Shown here: one piece after another, positions 7,951 to 15,105 of the stretch
Position numbering within the stretch: position 1 is the stretch's first letter
How the letters are laid out: each line of letters opens with the position of its first letter
From: a virus
DNA length: 35,048 bases
IMG/VR virus record: IMGVR_UViG_3300044692_000064
Location: 1-35,048 of that record
Reading direction: 5' to 3' (one strand)
Notes under the pieces: generated by a model
What the model was told of the DNA's origin: nothing
The model's input: the letters and a program-made list of their open reading frames with translations, nothing else
Database searches by the model: none
Translations under genes and position numbers: made by a program

Positions 7951-8156
7951 TCAGGTGGCTGAAGTTCTGGGTGCCGAGCAAGGACGGGACCGACACGGCC
8001 ACCGCGTTGAAGGAGGCGGAGCAGCGTCTGGCCGAGGCCAAGCGACTGGCCGCCGCCGCCCAGCCGACTGTTCAGCAGGGAGCAGCGATGTGGCGTCGAA
8101 ACCACCTCGGAGAAGCGGCAGCCGCCGCGCTCCAGCATTACGGGAGCAGACCGTGA
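7947..8156 (+). CDS. Small helical protein with RRNH motif
   Basis: 69 residues starting at the ATG overlapping the upstream TGA by 4 bases. It has a polar helix (ALKEAEQRLAEAKRL) then MWRRNHLGEAAAAAL. The combination of an Ala/Glu/Arg helix and a late RRNH(F/L)-x-E motif matches a small family I know from actinophage genomes near lysis genes. The family function is not established. The N-terminal IRWLKFWVPSK could bind membranes. Confidence 0.68.
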   Translation: MIRWLKFWVPSKDGTDTATALKEAEQRLAEAKRLAAAAQPTVQQGAAMWRRNHLGEAAAAALQHYGSRP

Positions 8157-8476
8157 TCCCTCTGGTTCTGGCGTGGCTGTTCTTCGCCGTCGGCGCGACC
8201 AGCGCGCTGGTGTTCCTGACGCTGTTCCTGGTCCTGGTGCGGCCCTGGCGTCGCCGGCCGGGCGAACCCCGCGCGGTGCGTCGGGTCCGGGCTGACATCC
8301 TGGCGTGGTCCGGCACCGTCGGCCTGCTCTACCTGTCCTCGATCATCGCGCTGGCGACGCTGCGCACCCACCCGAGCACCACGCCGGACCGGCTGGCCAT
8401 CTCCGCCGCTGTGGCGGCGCTGACCACGCACCGGCTGGTCACCTTCATCCGAGTCAACCGAAGGGACGCCTCGTGA
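8153..8476 (+). CDS. Three-segment membrane protein, holin-like
   Basis: 107 residues from a GTG in a GTGA overlap. Segment 1 (residues ~3-27, LVLAWLFFAVGATSALVFL) and segment 2 (~49-69, ILAWSGTVGLLYLSSIIAL) are clearly hydrophobic; a weaker third segment is near 80-97. A basic loop (RPWRRRPGEP) lies between the first two. Placed directly before the endolysin gene, with a 4-base overlap, it may be a holin or an accessory membrane protein of lysis. A second holin candidate follows the endolysin, so the division of labour is unknown. Confidence 0.7.
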   Translation: MIPLVLAWLFFAVGATSALVFLTLFLVLVRPWRRRPGEPRAVRRVRADILAWSGTVGLLYLSSIIALATLRTHPSTTPDRLAISAAVAALTTHRLVTFIRVNRRDAS

Positions 8477-9489
8477 ACCTCGGGCTGGACTACAGCGCCG
8501 CCCGGCCCGGCGGCGCGGCCATCCGGGCGGCCGGCTACAGCTTCGTCGTGCGCTACCTGGACAACGGGCTGTCCGGACGCGTCAACATCGACGCCGCCGA
8601 GGTTGCCGACTTGCGCGCCAACGGCGTGAACATCGCGCTGGTGTGGGAACGCAAGATCATCGGCCAGCCGGACCGGGCGACGCAGGGAGCGTCCGCCGGC
8701 ACCGCCGACGCGCAAGCGGCCCGCGCTGCGGCGGCGGCCGTCGGCCTGGACGGCTTCCCGATCTACTTCGCCGTGGACTTCGACGTCCCCGACTACGCGC
8801 CGAGCTCGGCCGACCCCATGGCCAAGCTCGGCCCCGTCGGCCAGTACCTGCTGGCGGCCCGCAACGTCATGGGCTTCTGGCGCATGGGGGTCTACGGGGG
8901 GTTCTACGCGGTGTCGCGGGCCCTGGACGCCGGCCTGGCGTCGCTGGCCTGGCAGACGCTGGCCTGGTCCGGCGGCCAGACGGACGGACGTATCCAGCTG
9001 CTTCAGCGCATCAGCACCATGTCGGTAGGCGGGGTGGACTGTGACGTGAACGAGCAGCGCACCGACTACTTCGGCCAGTCGGCACCCGCGCCGGCAGCCC
9101 TGACCTCACCAGGAGACATCGTGTTCGAGTTCATCGCCAACACCGACAGCCCCCTTCAGACCCCCGGCAGCCCGTTGTCCGCCACCAACGGCTTCACCCA
9201 GGTCAAGCAGCTGGTGGGCGGCGGCCTGCTGGTGGACGCCACCTGGGCCGACGTGCGCGCCAAGGACAAGGCGTGGGGAGGCGACGGCACCGGCTCGGTG
9301 CTCGGCATCCCGGCGGCGCAGTACCAGAAGCACCTGGACACCGACACGGCGGTTCGGACCGCGTACTCCCACCTGTCCACGCTCGGCTCGGCCGGGACCG
9401 CCGGCGCGACGCCGGCCGAGGTCCACGACATCGTGGACAACGCCATCAGCCAGCTGCACAGCACCACCACCTACAGCACCGGAGCGTGA
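8473..9489 (+). CDS. Endolysin with Rv2525c-like (DUF1906) glycoside-hydrolase-type domain
   Basis: 338 residues from a GTG in a GTGA overlap with the upstream membrane gene. Residues 1-200 match the Rv2525c/DUF1906 TIM-barrel family: GLDYSAARP at the start, then VVRYLDNG, a strand with Glu59 (ALVWERK), FPIYFAVDFDV (Asp102, Asp104) and IQLLQR...GVDCDVNE at the end of the barrel. These match the positions of catalytic acids in GH25-like enzymes. After a Pro/Ala linker (~203-215) comes a ~120-residue C-terminal region of unknown fold (VKQLVGGGLLVDATWADVRAKDKAWG), probably for cell-wall binding. No signal peptide is present, so release should depend on a holin. No amidase or peptidase domain is visible. 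Confidence 0.82.
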   Translation: MNLGLDYSAARPGGAAIRAAGYSFVVRYLDNGLSGRVNIDAAEVADLRANGVNIALVWERKIIGQPDRATQGASAGTADAQAARAAAAAVGLDGFPIYFAVDFDVPDYAPSSADPMAKLGPVGQYLLAARNVMGFWRMGVYGGFYAVSRALDAGLASLAWQTLAWSGGQTDGRIQLLQRISTMSVGGVDCDVNEQRTDYFGQSAPAPAALTSPGDIVFEFIANTDSPLQTPGSPLSATNGFTQVKQLVGGGLLVDATWADVRAKDKAWGGDGTGSVLGIPAAQYQKHLDTDTAVRTAYSHLSTLGSAGTAGATPAEVHDIVDNAISQLHSTTTYSTGA

Positions 9490-9492
9490 CCC

Positions 9493-9768
9493 ATGGCCGA
9501 CAACACCACTTCCCCCGTGGAGCTGAAGGTGAAGGTAGGCAGCGTCGCGGCGGCGCTGTCCGCGCTGCTGCTCGGCTTCGGGGCCGAGGTGCTGCCTGGC
9601 GGCACCGTGCCGGCGTGGGTGTCCGCGCCCGTGTTGGCCGTCATCACTGGCGTGGTGACTTTCGCGGCCAGCTGGCTGGCGCGGCACACCCCGCGCGGAC
9701 TGGCCGACGTCGAAGTGGACACGGCCCCGCCGGTGCCGCCGCAGGCCGGGCCGACGGCGGCGTCATGA
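9493..9768 (+). CDS. Holin candidate (two transmembrane segments)
   Basis: 91 residues with a GGAG ribosome site that overlaps the end of the endolysin gene. Two hydrophobic segments (residues ~16-33, GSVAAALSALLLGFG, and ~43-62, VSAPVLAVITGVVTFAASW) are separated by a short loop; the C-terminus is polar with WLARHTPRG and a Pro-rich acidic tail. Size, topology and position directly after the endolysin fit a class II holin. It overlaps the next gene by 4 bases. Confidence 0.75.
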   Translation: MADNTTSPVELKVKVGSVAAALSALLLGFGAEVLPGGTVPAWVSAPVLAVITGVVTFAASWLARHTPRGLADVEVDTAPPVPPQAGPTAAS

Positions 9769-9929
9769 GCGGGCCCGTGCTGATCGCGTTCCTGGCCGGC
9801 GTCTTCTTGTGGGGGCTGGGCGGCGTCATCGCCTCACCGGCCGCCCTGGCGCTGCGTATCGCTGGCGCGGTGGCGTGGGGCCTGGCGCTCCTGCTGGCTG
9901 TCCTGCCGGTCCTGCACGCCGCAGGCTGA
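9765..9929 (+). CDS. 54-residue two-segment membrane protein
   Basis: Starts at an ATG overlapping the TGA of the holin candidate (ATGA). Almost the whole protein is hydrophobic: VLIAFLAGVFLWGLGGVIA, then LRIAGAVAWGLALLLAVLPVL. It could be a second holin or an antiholin. It is the last gene of the lysis island and is followed within 9 bases by a strong hairpin. Confidence 0.65.
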   Translation: MSGPVLIAFLAGVFLWGLGGVIASPAALALRIAGAVAWGLALLLAVLPVLHAAG

Positions 9930-9937
9930 GACGAACT

Positions 9938-9974
9938 CCGGCCCCCTGCTCCATCCCCGGGAGCAGGGGGCCGG
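9938..9974. terminator. 15-bp hairpin terminator after the lysis island
   Basis: A perfect 15-bp stem, CCGGCCCCCTGCTCC with its exact complement, and a 7-base loop (ATCCCCG). It lies between the convergent ends of the lysis island and the leftward replication arm, so it can end both. No T-run on either strand. Confidence 0.8.
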
Positions 9975-10000
9975 TCACTGCCCGTGGTGATGGGTGCCGG

Positions 10001-10237
10001 TCAGGTCCCGATCCTCGGCATCGGCTGGTGCGGCAGGTCCGGCACGGTGCCGTTCGGCTCCTCCAGCGTGATCAGGCCGACGCCTCGGCAGAACCGGCCG
10101 CCGTCCTCCAGCGACTCGTACGCCGTGTCGAACGGCGGCGGCGTGAGGATGCCGCCCGGCCAGTCCGGCGGCCGAGGCAGCCACAGCCGCACCGAGCGGA
10201 TGTCGTCTCCGCAGTGCCGGCACTTGTGCAGGCTCAT
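10001..10237 (-). CDS. Small zinc-binding candidate downstream of WhiB
   Basis: 78 residues starting at an ATG that overlaps the stop of the WhiB gene (ATGA). The N-terminus MSLHKCRHCGDDI carries C-x2-C with a neighbouring His; a further Cys (RFCRGVG) is near residue 50, a possible third ligand. The rest is Pro-rich. It is the last gene of the leftward arm. Co-translation with WhiB suggests a related regulatory role, but that is inference. Confidence 0.66.
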   Translation of the reverse strand: MSLHKCRHCGDDIRSVRLWLPRPPDWPGGILTPPPFDTAYESLEDGGRFCRGVGLITLEEPNGTVPDLPHQPMPRIGT

Positions 10238-10611
10238 GAAGCCGCCTTCCGCCGCTTCGGCCGGATGACCACCAGCGTCTTGGCCCGTGCCTTCTTGTAC
10301 GCCTTCAGCAGCAGCGCCCGCAGTTCCTTTTCAGTGAGGCCCCCCCAGATCCCGTTGTCGATGCGGTTGCGGATGGCGAAGTCCAGGCACTGTTCCCGGA
10401 CCGGGCACGTCGCGCACACCTCTCGGGCGGCCTTCGTCCGCAGGCTGTTCGGCGGCTGGTGCCAGTCGTCCAAATCGCGAGGTTCCCGGCAGGCGGCGTC
10501 CCGAGTCCACGACTCAGGCTCGAACCTCGGCATCTCGAACGGCTCGGCCGAACCCACCAAGTGGCCGGTGCCGTCGCCGAAGGTGTAGTGCGTCCAGCTG
10601 AGTCTGGCCAT
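10234..10611 (-). CDS. whiB: WhiB-family transcription factor
   Basis: 125 residues with the full WhiB signature: Cys41, Cys66, Cys69 and Cys75 (C-x24-C-x2-C-x5-C), which bind a 4Fe-4S cluster, then GIWGG at 87-91 and a basic C-terminal tail (KAYKKARAKT, RPKRRK). WhiB proteins are restricted to actinobacteria and their phages and act by binding the principal sigma factor near its -35-recognising domain. The ~35-residue extension before the domain is longer than usual; an internal ATG (MPRFEPESW) is an alternative start. A GGAGAG site overlapping the upstream stop supports the longer form. It may redirect host RNA polymerase to phage promoters. Confidence 0.93.
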   Translation of the reverse strand: MARLSWTHYTFGDGTGHLVGSAEPFEMPRFEPESWTRDAACREPRDLDDWHQPPNSLRTKAAREVCATCPVREQCLDFAIRNRIDNGIWGGLTEKELRALLLKAYKKARAKTLVVIRPKRRKAAS

Positions 10612-10614
10612 GAA

Positions 10615-11253
10615 TCACTCTCCAGATGCGGCGTTCTCGCTGGTCAGAGCCTCCAGCGGTTCCCAGTATGCGCGGGAGAGCGGGTCCGGCCAATGGGCGT
10701 CGTGCCGACCCGCGAACAGGGCGTGCCGGGCGGCGTCCCGGGCGTGCGGCAGCCCCTTGGTGGCGTCGAACACCGAGCCCCACGGCCGGGTGCCCTGGCC
10801 GCTGTTATCGGGCCCAATCGGGGCCATAGCGCCATCAGCGCGGCGCAGCCGGGCGTCCGTCGCCCACAGCTTCACCTGGCTGGCCGTGCGCTCCACGATG
10901 CCGGCGTTCAAATCGTGCGCCAGGGTCCACAGCTGGCCGATCACCTTCCGAGCCACCTCGGACGCCTGCGGGGTGGCGCTGCGGCCGGCGCGCGGGCCCA
11001 CCACGAACTTCTCCACCGCGAACAGCAGTTGCCGGGTCGGCGTCCGGCCGCAGGCCGCGAACAGCAGGGCGAATTCCTTCTCCAGGCGCTCCACGATGTC
11101 CTCGGACTTCTCACCCTTACCGGACCGCCGAGTGCCGACCTGGAAGACCTTGGCGGCGCACCAACGCGGCGTGCCGTCGACACCGGGCACCATGTGCAGC
11201 GCCGCTACACCAGTGGTGCCGCCGGGATCGATGCCGATGATGTGAATGCTCAC
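10615..11253 (-). CDS. RuvC-like Holliday junction resolvase
   Basis: 212 residues. The RNase H/RuvC fold is indicated by IIGIDPGGTTGVAAL at the N-terminus (Asp9), FAVEKFVVG (Glu81) and LPHARDAARHAL (His170, Asp173), the expected acidic residues of the two-metal site. Starts at a GTG in a GTGA overlap with the zinc-ribbon gene. In phages such enzymes cut branched DNA made by recombination-dependent replication before packaging. The region around 135-165 is Gly/Pro-rich and probably flexible. Confidence 0.8.
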   Translation of the reverse strand: MSIHIIGIDPGGTTGVAALHMVPGVDGTPRWCAAKVFQVGTRRSGKGEKSEDIVERLEKEFALLFAACGRTPTRQLLFAVEKFVVGPRAGRSATPQASEVARKVIGQLWTLAHDLNAGIVERTASQVKLWATDARLRRADGAMAPIGPDNSGQGTRPWGSVFDATKGLPHARDAARHALFAGRHDAHWPDPLSRAYWEPLEALTSENAASGE

Positions 11254-11411
11254 GATGCACGCTCCCTAACGTCCGGTTTCTGGCCGCATGTTGGTGTGGA
11301 ACGACCGCCAGTAGCGTGCTTCCAATACGTTCCGCCAGCCTTGATTCGGGCCCATAGGTGAACAGCGTGGCCGCAACGGCCGCACACATACCTACTCGGT
11401 TTCGTGGTCAT
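11250..11411 (-). CDS. Zinc-ribbon-like small protein
   Basis: 53 residues. Started at the second of two nearby ATGs (MTTKPSRYVCGRCGH), which has GAAGGG 6 bases upstream; the first ATG, 6 bases earlier, would add two residues. The CGRCGH knuckle near residue 10 and a distal Cys (STPTCGQKP), with His between, could form one zinc site. It is the first gene after a strong hairpin and overlaps the resolvase start by 4 bases. Confidence 0.62.
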   Translation of the reverse strand: MTTKPSRYVCGRCGHAVHLWARIKAGGTYWKHATGGRSTPTCGQKPDVRERAS

Positions 11412-11433
11412 GATCATCCCTTCGGTGTGGTGC

Positions 11434-11475
11434 GACGGCCGGGCCCCGGGGTTCGTCCGCCGGGGCCGGGCCGTC
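11434..11475 (-). terminator. Hairpin between the 366-aa gene and the resolvase operon
   Basis: A 16-bp stem with a single mismatch (GACGGCCGGGCCCCGG against CCGGGGCCGGGCCGTC) and a 10-base loop, 11 bases after the stop of the 366-residue gene and 22 bases before the next start. No separate promoter for the downstream genes was evident, so it may act as an attenuator that lets part of the transcripts reach the resolvase and whiB. Confidence 0.65.
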
Positions 11476-11485
11476 TGCTTGGTGG

Positions 11486-12586
11486 TTAGACGCAGTTCGC
11501 CGGAACTGCGTCGGCCGGGGACCAGTACTGCTTGATCTCTTCGGCCGTCATCGGCTCGGTGCGCAGGTAGTTCGGGCACATCGGCCGGTGACCCCACGCC
11601 TGCGTCTCCCGGTCCCGCCAGCAGCCGGGGCACTGGCCGATCACCCGGGCGTGGATGATGTCGAGGTTGCGCTGCACGTCGAACGCCGCCATGCCGAGCT
11701 CCCACAAGTCGGTGGCCCCCAGCGGGGACGGCACCGACAGCAGGTCAGTCACCCGCGCACGCTTCCCGGCCAGCCGGTCGGTGACCGAGCCGAACGACAG
11801 CGAGCAGCGCAGCCAGTTCGGGTCGTCCACCGGGTGTCCCACGCGCTCCCCGTTCGTCGCGCCGGTGACGGCCTCGGCCCGGCCCCTGGCCACGTGCTCC
11901 ATGCGTTGCTGCCACTCTCCGACGGTGATCAGCTGGACGTCGTCGGCCCACGCCAGCTGCTGGGCGTAGCCGTGCTCCAGGTCCAGCATCGCGGCCCAGC
12001 GCTGGGCCGAAGTGACGGTGTCCGCGCGGCCGGCCTTCGCCAGGCCGGTGACGATCGTCTCCAGCGTGTCCTGGACCCGGCACGCCCGGTCGAACTCGAT
12101 GCGCGCCACTCGCTCGGCGTGCGCCTCCAGCTCGGCCTCGGCCGCCAGCTGCTCCCGGTACTCCTGCTCCAGCTCCATCCGGCGCAAGGCCCACCCGGCG
12201 CCGTTCATCGCGTCCACGTCGCCCCGGTTGAACCAGTAAGCCACCCGGCTACGGCGCAGCTCCAGCGTGCGGGCCCGGCTGATCCGGCCGAGGTAGAAGG
12301 GCATCCGGTCCCGCTCGCCACGCTCGAACGCCTTCACGTCGGCGGCGTGGTGCTTCTCGGCCTCGGCGGCACCGGCCAGGATGGCGTCCCGCCAGGCGTG
12401 TGCCAGCGCCTCGGCCCGAGCGATGACCCGCAGGCAGTTACCGCAGGTCACAGCGTCGTCGGTGCGCTTCTCCTCCAGGTGCCGGACCAGGCCGACACGC
12501 GGCTGGCAGGCGTAGCGGTTCTGCTCGAAGGTGTTGACAGGCAGGTGAACCGTCTTGCCGTTCTCACTGACCAGGTTGTTGCGCAT
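11486..12586 (-). CDS. 366-residue orphan protein with terminal Cys motifs and coiled coil
   Basis: Started at ATG (MRNNLVSENGKTV) behind GAGGAGCACCCACC. Near the N-terminus is a C...CGNC pattern (ACQPRVG..., TCGNCLRV) and near the C-terminus CPGC...CPNYLR, so two potential zinc sites bracket a long Glu/Arg/Ala-rich helical middle (MELEQEYREQLAAEAELEAHAERV). The N-terminal MRNNLVSENGKTVHL reads like a short beta hairpin. I do not recognise a family. It is monocistronic: its own dyad promoter lies upstream and a strong hairpin downstream, unlike most genes in this arm, so it is probably regulated separately. Confidence 0.72.
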   Translation of the reverse strand: MRNNLVSENGKTVHLPVNTFEQNRYACQPRVGLVRHLEEKRTDDAVTCGNCLRVIARAEALAHAWRDAILAGAAEAEKHHAADVKAFERGERDRMPFYLGRISRARTLELRRSRVAYWFNRGDVDAMNGAGWALRRMELEQEYREQLAAEAELEAHAERVARIEFDRACRVQDTLETIVTGLAKAGRADTVTSAQRWAAMLDLEHGYAQQLAWADDVQLITVGEWQQRMEHVARGRAEAVTGATNGERVGHPVDDPNWLRCSLSFGSVTDRLAGKRARVTDLLSVPSPLGATDLWELGMAAFDVQRNLDIIHARVIGQCPGCWRDRETQAWGHRPMCPNYLRTEPMTAEEIKQYWSPADAVPANCV

Positions 12587-12630
12587 GGTGGGTGCTCCTC
12601 GGTCTGAAGTTGGTGGTGCGGCGTGGAACC

Positions 12631-12661
12631 AGTATGGCATCAAGTTGCAATTGAGCGCAAC
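12631..12661 (-). promoter_or_regulatory. Leftward promoter with GTTGC-N8-GCAAC dyad
   Basis: Minus-strand TTGCGC (12660-12655), 18-bp spacer and CATACT (12636-12631). A perfect dyad GTTGC-N8-GCAAC spans 12644-12661 and ends 7 bp from the -10. The element lies mostly inside the last codons and stop of the HNH gene. Together with the leader down to the start codon it is closely similar to the cassette at 7523-7595, sharing 19 of 21 bases over the dyad and ACCGAGGAGCAC before the start. Confidence 0.68.
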
Positions 12662-12969
12662 AGCCTTTTACCTGCGGAAACACCCGAACCAAGATCGTTT
12701 CCCGGCGCCGGGCGGTGCGCCAGCTTGCCGCCCTGGTGGTCCTGGCACGGACCGCAGGCCGGCCGAATGTTGTCCCGGGTGTACCGGCCGCCGAGGCAGC
12801 CGGGGACTACCCGATCCACGGTCAGCGTCTCGAAGGTCAGCACCATCAGGCACTGGTCGGACACCTCCAGATGGCACATCACCTCGACACCGTCGCCAAA
12901 GGTGTCCAACAGCCACTGCTTGCGCCGGCGGCGGTCTTCGGCGCTGCCCCGCTGGTTGCCGTTGGGCAT
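12640..12969 (-). CDS. HNH endonuclease-like protein
   Basis: 109 residues, ATG start overlapping the helicase stop by one base. The HNH core reads LTVDRVVPGCLGG, then YTRDNIRPACGPC, with a Cys pair and an upstream Cys (MCHLEVSDQC) forming the zinc scaffold. The usual catalytic His of DH-x-x-P is Arg here, as I recall for one actinophage HNH subfamily, and the CN-x-x-x-G tail is CQDHQGG, so catalytic ability is uncertain. Co-translated with an SNF2-type helicase rather than lying beside the terminase. Its last nine codons double as the promoter of the next gene. Confidence 0.75.
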   Translation of the reverse strand: MPNGNQRGSAEDRRRRKQWLLDTFGDGVEVMCHLEVSDQCLMVLTFETLTVDRVVPGCLGGRYTRDNIRPACGPCQDHQGGKLAHRPAPGNDLGSGVSAGKRLLRSIAT

Positions 12970-14729
12970 CACACACCGCCGAGCACTTCGCGCACGATCC
13001 GGGGATCCCGCACCAGCTCGGCCAGCGCGCCGGCCTTCGTGCGCAGCACCTCCCGGACCCGGCTGTCCACGGTGTCCCGCGCCACGATGTCGATGATCTC
13101 GATGGAGTCGTGGACCTCGGACCCGATGCGGTGGCACCGGTCCTCGGCCTGCGCCGCTTCCACGTAGCTCCAGGGTCGTTGCAGGAACACCACGACGCTG
13201 GCCGCCGTCAGCGTGATGCCGACGCCGCCGGCCGAGGTGGTCACCAGGATGACATCGGCGTCGCCAGCCTGGAACCGGTCCACCTCAGCGGTGCGCTCCC
13301 GGGCCGACTGGCCGCCGACGATCAGCGCGCACCGGTAGCCGGCCTTCGTGACGACTTCGTGCGCCACGTCGATCATCTGGCGCGACGGCGCGAACACCGC
13401 CACCTGCTGGCCGGGTCGCTCATCCAGCACCTCTACCAGGGCGTCGGCCTTCCAGCTCGGCGCACGCAGTCGGGCCCGGACCCGCTCCTCTTGCACCCGC
13501 TCCATGGTGATCGGGTCTTCCGTCTCCACCAGCACGGTGTAGACGTCGGCGGCGGCGCAGGCCAGTCGGCACAGCAGCTCCAGCTTGGCCAGCTCGGACA
13601 TGGTGGACAGCTCCACCTCTTCGTCCGGCAGCTCGGCCAGCATGTCCACCTCGAAGGTGTCATAGGCCTTGCGGTACTCCGGCGGCAGCTCCACCTCCCG
13701 CACCGAGTAGACCTTCGGCGGCAGCTGCGGCAGCACGTCGGCCTTGCTGACCCGGCGGTACTGGCCGAGCAGCGCCCGATCCCACTCGTCCTGACGCCAG
13801 GGCTGAAGGCCGATGGCTTCGCCCTTGTAGTCGCCGGTGGTGGTCTGCACGTACCGGCCGGTAAAGCGCTCCTCGGAGTGATAGCCGGCCGGGTCGACCA
13901 TCGCCATGTTCGGCCAGAGGTCCCGGATGGTGTGCGTGATCGGCGTCCCGGACAGAGCGAATACACAGCGGGCCCGGGAGCCGAGCCAGCGCACTCGCTG
14001 GGACTGCTTGCTGTCCCGGTTCTTCAGGGCGTGGCACTCATCGACGATCACCACCGAGGGGTCCAGCTTGGCCAGCGGGCCCGGCTTGCCCGCTGGGGTG
14101 CGGATGTCGTTCCGGGCGGTGCCGTAACTGGTCACGTAGACGTCGGCGGTCCCGGCCTTGCGCTCCCGCGTGTCGGGAGCGCCGCGCCAGGCGACGGCGG
14201 ACAGCGTCGTCCAGGCGGCGAACGCGCGCACCCAGCTGTCCACGACGGTGCCGGGGCAGACCACGACGACGGGCCCGGCCACCGGGATCACGCCGGCGGC
14301 GCGGAGCTTCAGCACGGCCAGCAGCGCGGTGATGGTCTTGCCTGTGCCCGGGTCGTCGAACAGGAACCCCCGGCCGGTGCCGGCCAGCATGGACGCACCT
14401 TCCCACTGGTACGGGCGCGGCTGCTTGTCGCCGGCGGCCAGTTCGGGCGGCGGGGTGGTGTCGACGGCGGCCATGCGTGCCATCACCTGGCTGGCTATCC
14501 ACGCCTGGAGCCTCGGGCCCGGCAGGAAGACGCCGGGGTACTGCGTGGCCAGCTGGACGACCAGCGGCCAGCACAGCGGAGCCTGGAGCGCGCCGGGCGG
14601 GTCCGTCGGCTTCAACAGCGGCGTCAGCAGCTCCAGGCCCTGGGCGATGGCGGGGACCTCGGGACCGACGGCGAACAGGATCACCCGCTGCCCGTCGGCG
14701 TGGATCTCCGCGTGCAACGCGGTGTTCAC
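12969..14729 (-). CDS. SNF2/DEAD-like superfamily 2 DNA helicase or translocase
   Basis: 586 residues from a GTG in a GTGA overlap. All main SF2 motifs are visible: RPYQWEGA (Q-like, ~105), Walker A DDPGTGKT (125-132), DECH (230-233), SGTPI (260-264), then in the second lobe TTSAGGVGITLTAA (~497) and QAEDRCHRIG (527-536), the last typical of SNF2 proteins. The first ~100 residues are a small separate domain. Phage members are thought to act in replication, repair or recombination by remodelling DNA-protein complexes. It is flanked in one operon by a small acidic protein and an HNH protein. Confidence 0.88.
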   Translation of the reverse strand: MNTALHAEIHADGQRVILFAVGPEVPAIAQGLELLTPLLKPTDPPGALQAPLCWPLVVQLATQYPGVFLPGPRLQAWIASQVMARMAAVDTTPPPELAAGDKQPRPYQWEGASMLAGTGRGFLFDDPGTGKTITALLAVLKLRAAGVIPVAGPVVVVCPGTVVDSWVRAFAAWTTLSAVAWRGAPDTRERKAGTADVYVTSYGTARNDIRTPAGKPGPLAKLDPSVVIVDECHALKNRDSKQSQRVRWLGSRARCVFALSGTPITHTIRDLWPNMAMVDPAGYHSEERFTGRYVQTTTGDYKGEAIGLQPWRQDEWDRALLGQYRRVSKADVLPQLPPKVYSVREVELPPEYRKAYDTFEVDMLAELPDEEVELSTMSELAKLELLCRLACAAADVYTVLVETEDPITMERVQEERVRARLRAPSWKADALVEVLDERPGQQVAVFAPSRQMIDVAHEVVTKAGYRCALIVGGQSARERTAEVDRFQAGDADVILVTTSAGGVGITLTAASVVVFLQRPWSYVEAAQAEDRCHRIGSEVHDSIEIIDIVARDTVDSRVREVLRTKAGALAELVRDPRIVREVLGGV

Positions 14730-14953
14730 CCCCGGTCCCCCGTCTCGTACTCGAAGCCGCCGGGCAGCGCCGAGGCCGGCACGTCGTCCACGACGCCCCG
14801 GTAGCTGGCGTTCATGGTGGTGAAGTCGGCCGGCACGTCCAGCGTCTCGGCCGTCGCCTCTACCAGCTTTTCCTCGAAGAACTCGGTCAGCCCGGCCAGC
14901 TGCTCGGCCGCCCGGTCGCTCACGGTGATGATGATCTGGATGTCCTTGCTCAC
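14726..14953 (-). CDS. Small acidic protein upstream of the helicase
   Basis: 75 residues. The GTG start is fixed by a strong GGAGG site 6 bases upstream. Reads VSKDIQIIITVSDRAAEQLA, then a helix GLTEFFEEKLVEATAETLDV and an acidic tail ending EYETGDRG. The protein is strongly negative and may be a helicase partner or DNA-mimic-like protein, but no family was recognised. The 4-base overlap with the helicase gene indicates coupled translation. Confidence 0.68.
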   Translation of the reverse strand: MSKDIQIIITVSDRAAEQLAGLTEFFEEKLVEATAETLDVPADFTTMNASYRGVVDDVPASALPGGFEYETGDRG

Positions 14954-14974
14954 GGTGTCCTCCAGGACGTAGAA

Positions 14975-15009
14975 CGGCCCGCCGGCGTGAGGGGTACGCC
15001 GACGGGCCG
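14975..15009 (-). terminator. Hairpin before the helicase operon, terminator or attenuator
   Basis: A 14-bp stem with one mismatch (CGGCCCGCCGGCGT against ACGCCGACGGGCCG) and a 7-base loop, placed 22 bases upstream of the small acidic gene. It follows the end of the SSB-like gene by about 100 bases. No clear promoter lies between, so readthrough is needed for helicase expression unless a promoter was missed. Confidence 0.55.
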
Positions 15010-15033
15010 CATGGTGCCGGACGTGGCCGCGTT

Positions 15034-15086
15034 CGAGAGGCGAACCACCGGGCGCAGCCCCAACACCCGGCCAAGAAGTCCTCTCG
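15034..15086 (-). other. Nested inverted repeats in the SSB-helicase intergenic region
   Basis: An outer 7-bp repeat CGAGAGG/CCTCTCG (15034-15040 and 15080-15086) encloses an inner CCGGG/CCCGG pair (15048-15052 and 15066-15070). In leftward RNA these could fold as one long imperfect hairpin just downstream of the SSB-like stop codon. It may be part of a two-hairpin transcription end or a processing site. The 152-base gap 14954-15105 holds this and the following hairpin and no gene I can support. Confidence 0.4.
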
Positions 15087-15105
15087 AATCCCGCCCGGCG
15101 GGGTT

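Noticed and set aside
12555-14804. 749-residue plus-strand open frame opposite the helicase
   Set aside because: The minus strand carries all SF2 helicase motifs and the HNH protein; the plus-strand product has no recognisable features.
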